Shown piece after piece: positions 57,205 to 64,000 of a stretch of 64,000 nt of DNA; position 1 is the first letter of the stretch; every line of letters starts with the position of its first letter. Made by a program: the position numbers and the translations under genes. Origin of the DNA: Pseudomonas taiwanensis DSM 21245 (GTDB taxonomy: Bacteria > Pseudomonadota > Gammaproteobacteria > Pseudomonadales > Pseudomonadaceae). The stretch is from NCBI RefSeq assembly GCF_000425785.1, contig NZ_AUEC01000031.1, positions 1 through 64,000 of the forward strand, written 5' to 3'. The notes under the pieces are model-generated. The model was not told the origin of the DNA. It ran no database searches and was given only the letters and a program-made list of their open reading frames with translations.

Positions 57205-58479
57205 ATGTCGGTCGATCCGCAAAAACTTCTCCGCGAGCTGTTCGACACAGCCATCGCCGCCGCCCACCCGCGCCAAGTCCTCGAACCCTACTTGCCCACC
57301 GACCGTAGCGGTCGGGTCATCGTCATCGGCGCCGGCAAGGCCGCAGCCGCCATGGCCGAAGTGGTCGAAAAGAGCTGGCAGGGCGAAGTCTCCGGGCTGG
57401 TCGTGACTCGCTACGGCCACGGCGCCAACTGCCAGAAGATCGAGGTAGTCGAAGCCGCCCACCCGGTCCCCGATGCCGCCGGCCTCGCCGTGGCCAAGCG
57501 CGTGCTCGATCTGGTCAGCGACCTGACCGAAGACGACCGCGTCATCTTCCTGCTATCCGGCGGCGGCTCCGCCCTGTTGGCCTTGCCGGCCGAGGGACTG
57601 ACCCTGGCCGACAAGCAACAGATCAACAAGGCACTGCTCAAGTCCGGCGCTACCATCGGTGAGATGAATTGCGTGCGCAAGCATCTGTCGGCGATCAAGG
57701 GCGGTCGCTTGGCCAAGGCCTGCTGGCCGGCCACCGTGTACACCTATGCCATCTCGGACGTGCCGGGCGACCTGGCCACGGTCATCGCTTCCGGCCCCAC
57801 CGTGGCGGACCCGAGCACTTCGGCCGATGCCTTGGCCATCCTCAAGCGCTACAACATCGAAGCCCCCAAGGCCGTCATCGACTGGCTCAACAACCCGGCC
57901 TCGGAAACGGTCAAGGCCGATGACCCGGCCCTGGCACGCAGCCACTTCCAACTGATCGCCAGACCCCAGCAGTCACTGGAGGCCGCAGCGGTCAAAGCTC
58001 GCCAGGCAGGCTTCAGCCCGCTGATCCTCGGCGACCTGGAAGGCGAATCGCGCGAAGTGGCCAAGGTGCATGCCGGTATCGCCCGACAGATCGTCCAGCA
58101 TGGCCAACCGCTCAAGGCGCCCTGCGTGATCCTCTCCGGCGGCGAGACCACCGTGACCGTACGCGGTAACGGCCGTGGCGGGCGCAATGCCGAGTTCCTG
58201 CTGAGCCTCACCGAAAGCCTCAAAGGCCTGCCGGGCGTGTACGCCCTGGCCGGCGACACCGACGGCATCGATGGCTCGGAAGAAAACGCCGGCGCCATCA
58301 TGACCCCGAGCAGCTACGCCCGCGCCGAGGCGCTGGGCCTGTCGGCCAGTGACGAGCTGGACAACAACAACGGCTATGGCTACTTCGCCGCGCTGGATGC
58401 GCTGATCGTCACCGAGCCGACCCGCACCAACGTCAACGACTTCCGCGCCATCCTGATTCTCGAGACTGCCCAATCATGA
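57205..58479 (+). CDS. ttuD: glycerate 2-kinase of the MOFRL family (TtuD)
   Basis: A 424-residue protein of the GckA/TtuD family, often labelled hydroxypyruvate reductase but shown in several bacteria to phosphorylate glycerate to 2-phosphoglycerate. Motifs include VIVIGAGKAAAAMAEV, FLLSGGGSALLALP, and the C-terminal MOFRL domain with GGRNAEFLLSL and GDTDGIDGSE. The start at 57205 follows a GGGAGCC site; upstream extension was rejected. The kinase activity fits the operon, linking GlxR to PykF through enolase. It overlaps pykF by 4 bases. Confidence 0.92.
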   Translation: MSVDPQKLLRELFDTAIAAAHPRQVLEPYLPTDRSGRVIVIGAGKAAAAMAEVVEKSWQGEVSGLVVTRYGHGANCQKIEVVEAAHPVPDAAGLAVAKRVLDLVSDLTEDDRVIFLLSGGGSALLALPAEGLTLADKQQINKALLKSGATIGEMNCVRKHLSAIKGGRLAKACWPATVYTYAISDVPGDLATVIASGPTVADPSTSADALAILKRYNIEAPKAVIDWLNNPASETVKADDPALARSHFQLIARPQQSLEAAAVKARQAGFSPLILGDLEGESREVAKVHAGIARQIVQHGQPLKAPCVILSGGETTVTVRGNGRGGRNAEFLLSLTESLKGLPGVYALAGDTDGIDGSEENAGAIMTPSSYARAEALGLSASDELDNNNGYGYFAALDALIVTEPTRTNVNDFRAILILETAQS

Positions 58480-59891
58480 CGCCTGATAAAAAAGTTAAGA
58501 TCCTCGCCACCCTCGGCCCTGCGATCAAAGGCATCGACGACATCCGCCAGCTGGTCGAAGCCGGGGTGAACATCTTCCGCCTCAACTTCAGCCACGGCGA
58601 GCATGCCGACCACGCCCTGCGCTATCAGTGGATTCGTGAGGTCGAGCAGCAGCTGAACTATCCGCTGGGCATCCTCATGGACCTGCAAGGGCCTAAGCTT
58701 CGTGTCGGCCGCTTTGCCGAAGGCAAGGTCCAACTGCAACGCGGCCAGGCGCTGCGCCTGGACCTGGACAAGGCCCCGGGCGACAGCCGTCGGGTCAACC
58801 TGCCGCACCCAGAGATCATCGCAGCCCTTGAACCGGGCATGGACCTGCTGCTGGACGATGGCAAGCTGCGCCTACGCGTGACCGCCAAGCACAGCGATGC
58901 CATCGACACCGAAGTCCTGGCCGGTGGCGAGCTGTCCGACCGCAAGGGTGTCAACGTGCCGCAAGCGGTGCTCGACCTCTCGCCACTCACCGAAAAGGAC
59001 CGCCGCGACCTGGCCTTCGGCCTGGAGCTGGGTGTGGACTGGGTGGCCCTGTCGTTCGTGCAGCGCCCTGAGGACATCGTCGAAGCGCGCCAGCTGATCG
59101 GCGATCGCGCCTACCTGATGGCCAAGATCGAAAAGCCATCGGCAGTCGAACAGCTGCAAGCCATCGCAGAGCTTGCGGATGCGATCATGGTGGCCCGTGG
59201 CGACCTGGGTGTGGAAGTGCCGGCCGAAAGCGTGCCGCAGATCCAGAAGCGCATCATCGGCACCTGCCGCCAGCTGGGCAAACCGGTGGTGGTGGCCACG
59301 CAGATGCTCGAATCCATGCGCTTCTCGCCCGCGCCGACCCGTGCCGAAGTCACCGACGTGGCCAACGCCGTGGCGGAAGGTGCCGATGCGGTGATGCTGT
59401 CGGCCGAGACCGCCTCGGGGGACTACCCGCTGGAAGCCGTGCAGATGATGAGCAAAATCATCCGCCAGGTGGAGAACGGCCCGGACTACCAGGCCCAGCT
59501 CGACGTTGGCCGGCCGAAGGCCGAGGCCACCGTGTCGGACGCCATCAGCTGCGCCATCCGCCGTATCAGCGGCATCCTGCCGGTAGCGGTGCTGGTCAAC
59601 TACAGCGAGTCGGGCGCCTCGACCCTGCGCGCGGCACGCGAGCGGCCACGGGCACCGATCCTCAACCTGACACCGAACCTGAACACCGCGCGGCGCCTGA
59701 GCGTAGCCTGGGGCGTACACTCGGTGGTCAACGACCGCCTGCGCCAAGTGGATGAGATCTGCTCGACCGCACTGGAGATTGCCCAGGCGCAGGGCATGGC
59801 CAGCCGTGGCGACACGTTGCTGATCACTGCCGGCGTGCCTTTCGGCAAGCCCGGGTCGACTAACACGCTGCGGATCGAGACCTTGATCTGA
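58476..59891 (+). CDS. pykF: pyruvate kinase
   Basis: Converts PEP and ADP to pyruvate and ATP. The 471-residue protein has KVKILATLGPAIKG, the catalytic MAKIEKPSAVEQL segment, GDLGVEVPAESVPQIQK and MLSAETASGDYPLEA. It begins inside the ttuD stop (ATGA), so the final step to pyruvate is translationally tied to glycerate use. The symbol follows operon context; PykA/PykF distinction was not tested. Confidence 0.93.
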   Translation: MTPDKKVKILATLGPAIKGIDDIRQLVEAGVNIFRLNFSHGEHADHALRYQWIREVEQQLNYPLGILMDLQGPKLRVGRFAEGKVQLQRGQALRLDLDKAPGDSRRVNLPHPEIIAALEPGMDLLLDDGKLRLRVTAKHSDAIDTEVLAGGELSDRKGVNVPQAVLDLSPLTEKDRRDLAFGLELGVDWVALSFVQRPEDIVEARQLIGDRAYLMAKIEKPSAVEQLQAIAELADAIMVARGDLGVEVPAESVPQIQKRIIGTCRQLGKPVVVATQMLESMRFSPAPTRAEVTDVANAVAEGADAVMLSAETASGDYPLEAVQMMSKIIRQVENGPDYQAQLDVGRPKAEATVSDAISCAIRRISGILPVAVLVNYSESGASTLRAARERPRAPILNLTPNLNTARRLSVAWGVHSVVNDRLRQVDEICSTALEIAQAQGMASRGDTLLITAGVPFGKPGSTNTLRIETLI

Positions 59892-59909
59892 CAGCCCATC
59901 GCCGGCACG

Positions 59910-59951
59910 CCGGCTCCTACAGGATTTTCGCGATACCCCTGTAGGAGCTGG
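59910..59951. repeat. REP-type inverted repeat after pykF
   Basis: CCGGCTCCTACAGG (59910-59923) pairs with CCTGTAGGAGCTGG (59938-59951), one G-T wobble, 18 bases after the pykF stop. Confidence 0.8.
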
Positions 59952-60065
59952 CGAAGCCTGCGATGGAGGGCAAAGCCCTCCCCATACACAAATACAACAG
60001 ACATGCGGAAAACCGAGGCCCAAAAGAGGCCCACCGCCCTCCCATCAACCTCACTGACTGCCCCG

Positions 60066-60941
60066 ATGTACACCAAAAATTTCGTCAACCCGTGCCCTGA
60101 CTGGGCCACGGCGTTACTCAACGGCTTCAGCCAGGTGCTGCTGCTGCGCAACCCCCTGTGCGGCCTGTGCTGCCTGCTGGCCATACTGCTGACCGCCCCG
60201 AACCTGGTCGGTGGTGCCCTGCTCGGCGCCCTGGCCGGGCTGCTCACCGCGCAAGCCCGCGGCTACGACCGTGCCGACCGCCAGGCCGGGCTGTACTGCT
60301 ACAACGGCGTGTTGATCGGCATCCTGATCACCGCCGTGCTGCCCTGGTCAGCCATCCTGCCGCCACTGATCATCGCCGCCGGCGGCCTGTCCAGCATCAT
60401 CACCCACCAGTGGCGCAAGCGCGGCGGCAAGCTGCTGGTCGCCTACACTGCACCCTTCGTGCTGCTGGGCTGGGCCACACTGCTGATCGCCAGCCCCTCG
60501 CCCAGCGGCTTCGTCGAGGCCGACCCGCTGTACGCGTTGGCGCGCGGTGTGGGCCAGATCTTCCTGCTCGACCAGCCGCTGGCTGGCTTGCTGATCATCG
60601 TCGGCATGTTCATCGCCAACCCTTATGCCGCAATGTGGGCGGTGCTCGGCTCGGCCATCGGCGGCGGCGTTGCACTGCTCGCCGACCAAGCGCAAGCCGC
60701 GTGGCTGGGCCTGTACGGTTTCAACGCCGCGCTGGCGGCACTGGCCTTCAGCAGGCAAGGTGAAAAGCCGTGGGTAACGCTGCTGGCCATCGCCCTGGCC
60801 CTGCTGCTGCAACCGCTGTTCAAGCTGCTACCGGTGCCCGGCCTGACCGCGCCGTTTGTGGTGGCCTGCTGGCTAATGCATGTGGCTGAATACCGAGATC
60901 ACAGAAAGCAGAAAAACACCGCACATCAACTGCCGAACTGA
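60066..60941 (+). CDS. urea transporter
   Basis: A 291-residue membrane protein with about ten hydrophobic helices. The family signatures LLRNPLCGLCCLLAILLTAP and YDRADRQAGLYCYNGVLIGI identify the UT/Yut-type urea channel. It would export or take up the urea released by AllA. Start chosen at 60066 (MYTKNFVNPCPDWATALL); the frame is open to 60003. Its end overlaps the convergent RHS-tip gene by 16 bases. Confidence 0.9.
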   Translation: MYTKNFVNPCPDWATALLNGFSQVLLLRNPLCGLCCLLAILLTAPNLVGGALLGALAGLLTAQARGYDRADRQAGLYCYNGVLIGILITAVLPWSAILPPLIIAAGGLSSIITHQWRKRGGKLLVAYTAPFVLLGWATLLIASPSPSGFVEADPLYALARGVGQIFLLDQPLAGLLIIVGMFIANPYAAMWAVLGSAIGGGVALLADQAQAAWLGLYGFNAALAALAFSRQGEKPWVTLLAIALALLLQPLFKLLPVPGLTAPFVVACWLMHVAEYRDHRKQKNTAHQLPN

Positions 60942-61672
60942 CTGTCTTCTGGCAGTCCAGACACTCGTTCTGACGGCTGCCGGATATGAGCTGGATTGAG
61001 CGCCAGATCAACTTTTCTTGGCGGAAGCGGTGGAGGCCTTCGCGACGGAGGCGGCGGAAGTCTTGGAGGCGGTGGAGGCTCAGGCTTGTTACGACGCAGG
61101 TACTGTTCCAACGCGTTGACCTTGAGCACAAGGGCCTTATTACTCTCAATCAGCCCACTGTTTTCACTTTGTAGGGCTCGATTAAGAGTTTGAGATTGCA
61201 TCCATCGCTCATGGGTGGCACCCAAGCCAAGAATTCGAGCTGCTGTTAATTGCCCAGTTGGCGACTTCTTAATCAAGTAACCTGCCTCACCAAGACCAAG
61301 GTGATAGGAGGTCTTAGATGGGTTGCTTTTAAAATATGTCTTAACCAGAGATCTGAACGCCTGCGGTATGTTCAGGCGAATAAACTCACCCTTGAGCCCA
61401 GTGCCAGCCCGACCTGACGGGTCAGAGCGATTAATCGGATCGCCCTCGCAGTAGCAATAGGCATTTAGCCCGCCCTCTCCAAACGGGCTCAACGCATCCT
61501 CGCTGCAAAAGCGCATAAGCGTAGGGATATAAAAGCGATACCCATTGCCCAATGCATAGCCGTGCAATACCCGGTCTCTCAGCTCGCCATTGAACCCCAG
61601 CGAAGCACCAGACATTGCCCACAAATGCCCATAAGCGGTATACGAAGCTGTCTGTATCGCCATTGCTGTCAT
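60926..61672 (-). CDS. stand-alone RHS-tip protein with proline-rich tail
   Basis: A 248-residue protein starting directly with the end of an RHS core: YGHLWAMSGASLGFNGEL, LGNGYRFYIPTLMRFCSED, then SPFGEGGLNAYCYCEGDP and NRSDPSGRAG, the usual RHS-associated core boundary. The following 160 residues are a variable C-terminal region: a segment TSYHLGLGEAGYLIKK, a coiled-coil-like stretch (about 160-195) and a run of prolines and arginines. No RHS barrel, secretion signal or strong ribosome site is present. Such short RHS proteins recur in Pseudomonas; this may be a toxin tip, a remnant, or an independent protein. Confidence 0.75.
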   Translation of the reverse strand: MTAMAIQTASYTAYGHLWAMSGASLGFNGELRDRVLHGYALGNGYRFYIPTLMRFCSEDALSPFGEGGLNAYCYCEGDPINRSDPSGRAGTGLKGEFIRLNIPQAFRSLVKTYFKSNPSKTSYHLGLGEAGYLIKKSPTGQLTAARILGLGATHERWMQSQTLNRALQSENSGLIESNKALVLKVNALEQYLRRNKPEPPPPPRLPPPPSRRPPPLPPRKVDLALNPAHIRQPSERVSGLPEDSQFGS

Positions 61673-61817
61673 AGCCGTTCGCTCAGCTTTATTTTCGAGA
61701 TTCCCAATCTTGCTCTGACCTGAACTCTCCAGGTAACTAGCAGTTTTACCAGTTCACTCGTTGCACCCTTCACCAAAGACCCTCTAGGCTTACTGCTTCG
61801 CCCTCGGAATTTAAGCC

Positions 61818-62639
61818 ATGTTCACCCCGCAATCCCTGCGCGAACGCCTCTACATCATGGTCTTCCAGACCGACACCGTAGCCGGCCGGCGCTTCGACAA
61901 GATCCTCCTGCTGATCATCCTGGCCAGCCTGGTCACCGTCATCCTTGACAGCATCGACGAGGTGCATCAGGGCTACGCCGGCCTGCTGGCCGGCATCGAG
62001 TGGGGCTTTACCGCGATCTTCCTGGCCGAGTACCTCACCCGCCTGTACTGCTCGCCCAAACCCTTGCGCTATGCCTTCAGCTTCTATGGCCTGGTCGACC
62101 TGCTGGCGATCGTGCCGGGGATCATCGCGCTGTACTACAGCGATGCCCAATACCTGCTGATCATTCGGGTGATCCGGATGCTGCGGATCTTCCGGGTGCT
62201 CAAGCTTAGCCCCTACCTCAAGCAGGCCCATTACCTGATCGAGGCGTTGCGGGGCAGCAAGCAGAAGATCATCGTGTTCCTGGTCAGCGTGTCGACCCTG
62301 GTCACGGTGTTCGGCACCTTGATGTACGTGATCGAAGGACCCGAGCATGGCTTTACCAGCATTCCCAAAGGCATTTACTGGGCCATCGTTACCCTGACCA
62401 CGGTGGGCTTTGGCGACATCGTGCCGAAGACGCCGCTGGGGCAAGTGGTGTCGTCCCTGGTGATGATCATTGGTTACTCGATCATCGCCGTGCCAACCGG
62501 GATCTTTACCGCCGAACTGGCCAATGCCATGCGCGGGGAGCAACTGCAGCACGATTGCCCGACCTGCAGCAAGAAGAGCCATGAGCATGGCGCGGCGTTC
62601 TGTTCCCGGTGTGGGAATGTGCTGTTTCCCAAACAATGA
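61818..62639 (+). CDS. voltage-gated potassium channel with C-terminal zinc-ribbon-like segment
   Basis: A 273-residue six-helix ion channel. S4 is an arginine-bearing helix (LLIIRVIRMLRIFRVLKL) and the pore loop holds the K+ selectivity filter TVGFGD at about 195-200. After S6 the protein ends in CPTC...CSRCG (about 247-266), two CxxC pairs spaced like a zinc ribbon. Potassium flux at the inner membrane is the expected role. Nothing in the neighbourhood explains its presence. Confidence 0.9.
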   Translation: MFTPQSLRERLYIMVFQTDTVAGRRFDKILLLIILASLVTVILDSIDEVHQGYAGLLAGIEWGFTAIFLAEYLTRLYCSPKPLRYAFSFYGLVDLLAIVPGIIALYYSDAQYLLIIRVIRMLRIFRVLKLSPYLKQAHYLIEALRGSKQKIIVFLVSVSTLVTVFGTLMYVIEGPEHGFTSIPKGIYWAIVTLTTVGFGDIVPKTPLGQVVSSLVMIIGYSIIAVPTGIFTAELANAMRGEQLQHDCPTCSKKSHEHGAAFCSRCGNVLFPKQ

Positions 62640-62663
62640 GGTTGCCTGGACCGACCCTTTCGC

Positions 62664-62734
62664 GGGTAAACCCGCTCCCACAGGATCACCACAGGCCCAA
62701 ACTGCGCGCGGCCCCTGTAGGAGCGGGTTTACCC
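62664..62734. repeat. pair of inverted REP elements (BIME-like)
   Basis: GGGTAAACCCGCTCCCACAG and one further G (62664-62684) is mirrored by 62714-62734 with one mismatch; flanking CTCTTCG-type ends extend the similarity. It lies between the channel gene and sbp. Confidence 0.88.
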
Positions 62735-62782
62735 ACGAAGAGGCCGGCACTGGCAAAAGCATAACCAAAGTCGTTTTTGTTC

Positions 62783-62812
62783 TTTAACCCCTACAAACCC
62801 ACCCGTTATAGT
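62783..62812 (+). promoter_or_regulatory. sigma-70-like promoter of sbp
   Basis: TTTAAC (62783-62788) and TATAGT (62807-62812) are separated by 18 bases. A start near 62819 leaves a leader of about 38 bases before the GTG. Confidence 0.5.
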
Positions 62813-62856
62813 CGCTGGCAATCTGCCCCGATAATCTTCAAGAACAAGGAAGCAAC

Positions 62857-63855
62857 GTGAAAAGACTCTTCACCGCCTCGCTGCTCGCCGCAGGCCTGGC
62901 CTTGGGCAACCTCGCCCAGGCCGCCCCCACCCTGCTCAACGTGTCCTACGACGTGATGCGCGACTTCTACAAGGACTACAACCCGGCCTTCCAGAAGCAC
63001 TGGGAAGCCGAGCACAAAGAGAAGGTCAACGTGCAGATGTCCTTCGGCGGTTCCAGCAAGCAGGCACGTGCGGTGATCGATGGCCTGCCGGCCGATGTCA
63101 TCACCATGAACATGGCCACCGACATCAACGCCCTGGCCGACAACGGCAAGCTGGTGCCGGACAACTGGGTGACCCGCCTGCCGAACAACAGCGCGCCGTT
63201 CACTTCGGCTACCGTGTTCATCGTGCGCAAGGGCAACCCCAAGGCACTGAAAGACTGGCCCGACCTGCTCAAGGACGGCGTGCAGGTGATCGTGCCCAAC
63301 CCCAAGACCTCGGGTAACGGCCGCTACACCTACCTCTCGGCCTGGGGCTACGTGCTCAAGCAGGGGGGTGACGAAACCAAGGCCCGCGATTTCGTCGGCA
63401 AGCTGTTCAAGCAGGCACCGGTGCTCGACACCGGTGGCCGCGCCGCGACTACCACCTTCATGACCAACCAGATCGGCGATGTGCTGGTGACTTTCGAGAA
63501 TGAGGCGGAGATGATCGCCCGCGAATTTGGCCGCGACCAGTTCGAAGTGGTTTACCCAAGTGTGTCGGCCGAAGCCGAACCACCAGTCAGCGTGGTGGAC
63601 AAGGTAGTGGCCAAGAAAGGCACCCAAGCCGTGGCCGAGGAGTACCTGAAGTACCTGTGGTCGCCAGCGGCCCAGGAAATCGCCGCGCAGAACTACCTGC
63701 GCCCGCGTGACGCCACGGTACTGGCCAAGTACACCGACCGCTTCCCGAAAGTCGACTTCCTCTCGGTGGAGAAGACCTTCGGTGACTGGCGCACAGTCCA
63801 GAAGACCCACTTCAACGATGGTGGCGTGTTCGACCAGATCTACACTGGCCAATAA
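62857..63855 (+). CDS. sbp: sulfate ABC transporter substrate-binding protein
   Basis: Periplasmic sulfate/thiosulfate-binding protein, 332 residues, starting at GTG with an AAGGAAG site. The signal peptide ends NLAQA. LLNVSYDVMRDFYKDYN, SFGGSSKQARAVIDG and NPKTSGNGRYTYLSAWGY are diagnostic. The permease and ATPase genes are not adjacent in the window, so this copy is a stand-alone binding protein here. Confidence 0.94.
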   Translation: MKRLFTASLLAAGLALGNLAQAAPTLLNVSYDVMRDFYKDYNPAFQKHWEAEHKEKVNVQMSFGGSSKQARAVIDGLPADVITMNMATDINALADNGKLVPDNWVTRLPNNSAPFTSATVFIVRKGNPKALKDWPDLLKDGVQVIVPNPKTSGNGRYTYLSAWGYVLKQGGDETKARDFVGKLFKQAPVLDTGGRAATTTFMTNQIGDVLVTFENEAEMIAREFGRDQFEVVYPSVSAEAEPPVSVVDKVVAKKGTQAVAEEYLKYLWSPAAQEIAAQNYLRPRDATVLAKYTDRFPKVDFLSVEKTFGDWRTVQKTHFNDGGVFDQIYTGQ

Positions 63856-63877
63856 CCGATTGCAGGCCCTGACACCG

Positions 63878-64000
63878 TCATCCCTGACGGAACACCAGTG
63901 CCTTCAGCCCACCCGCCGGGTCCGCATCCGGAAACTCCGGCGGGTTGTCCAGCCGCTCCACGAACTGCAGCCTCGGCGCCTGTTCGGCCATCCCTTGAAT
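63878..64000 (-). CDS. 3' end of an unidentified minus-strand gene (partial)
   Basis: The last 40 codons of a frame that runs off the right edge, ending at a TGA (63878-63880). The visible residues, rich in Pro, Asp, Glu and Gly, include ERLDNPPEFPDADPAGGL and finish LVFRQG. Codon use matches neighbouring genes. Family not recognised. A CCGTCA/TGACGG hairpin (63875-63890) overlaps the stop, between it and the convergent sbp gene. Confidence 0.55.
   Translation of the reverse strand: MQGMAEQAPRLQFVERLDNPPEFPDADPAGGLKALVFRQG

Noticed and set aside
63875..63890. Hairpin CCGTCA...TGACGG as terminator of sbp
   Set aside because: The stem is only six base pairs, there is no T tract on the plus strand, and it overlaps the stop of the opposing partial gene.

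Overview
The window is a GC-rich chromosomal segment of a fluorescent-type Pseudomonas, most like the P. putida group. The grounds are gene content and order: a cbb3 oxidase cluster, hemN and anr; then apt, recR, ybaB and dnaX; then 4.5S RNA, ligA, zipA and smc; then a purine catabolic block running into gcl-hyi-glxR-ttuD-pykF. P. putida-style REP palindromes occur in many of the gaps. This assignment rests on memory of synteny, not on a search.

Layout. Positions 1-9311 hold ccoNOQP (probably the second of two tandem copies, with the first lying upstream), ccoGHIS and a SafE-like membrane protein. Positions 9397-11774 hold hemN, with a perfect ANR/FNR box and a matching -10, and anr itself. 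Positions 11830-15581 hold apt and, on the opposite strand, dnaX-ybaB-recR. Positions 15707-17476 hold a solute-binding protein with a TTG start, a methionine-rich exported protein whose upstream region carries a near-perfect ANR box, and the 4.5S SRP RNA with its promoter, leader hairpin and terminator. Positions 17592-24554 hold ligA, zipA and smc on the minus strand, with a clear terminator between zipA and ligA.

Positions 24558-63855 are dominated by a purine-to-pyruvate supercluster. GuaD and XdhABC make urate, PuuD oxidises it, UraH and UraD give S-allantoin, PuuE gives allantoate, and AllA splits ureidoglycolate to glyoxylate and urea. Gcl, Hyi, GlxR, TtuD and PykF take glyoxylate to pyruvate (enolase is not in the window). 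Two NCS2 permeases, two Tsx-like porins, an aquaporin and a urea transporter serve uptake and exchange. The allantoicase step is not encoded between uraD and allA. Regulators in the block are two FCD-type GntR proteins and one RutR-like TetR protein.

Two recurring operator-like motifs link these genes. TTGTATACAA or its one-base variant lies upstream of the AzgA-like permease, uraH, puuE, the GlcG-like gene and gcl. A TGACC-N4-RGTCA palindrome lies upstream of xdhA (twice), the AzgA-like permease, puuE (one mismatch) and the second porin gene. Two sigma-54-like elements precede puuE and the second porin gene, which would fit nitrogen-limitation control.

Accessory or odd material: a 1673-residue toxin-like protein between guaD and aqpZ, a three-copy 251-bp tandem repeat built on long REP-like palindromes (39968-40700), a stand-alone RHS-tip protein with a proline-rich tail, and a potassium channel carrying a C-terminal zinc-ribbon-like segment. 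No tRNA, rRNA, CRISPR array, insertion sequence or prophage was recognised.
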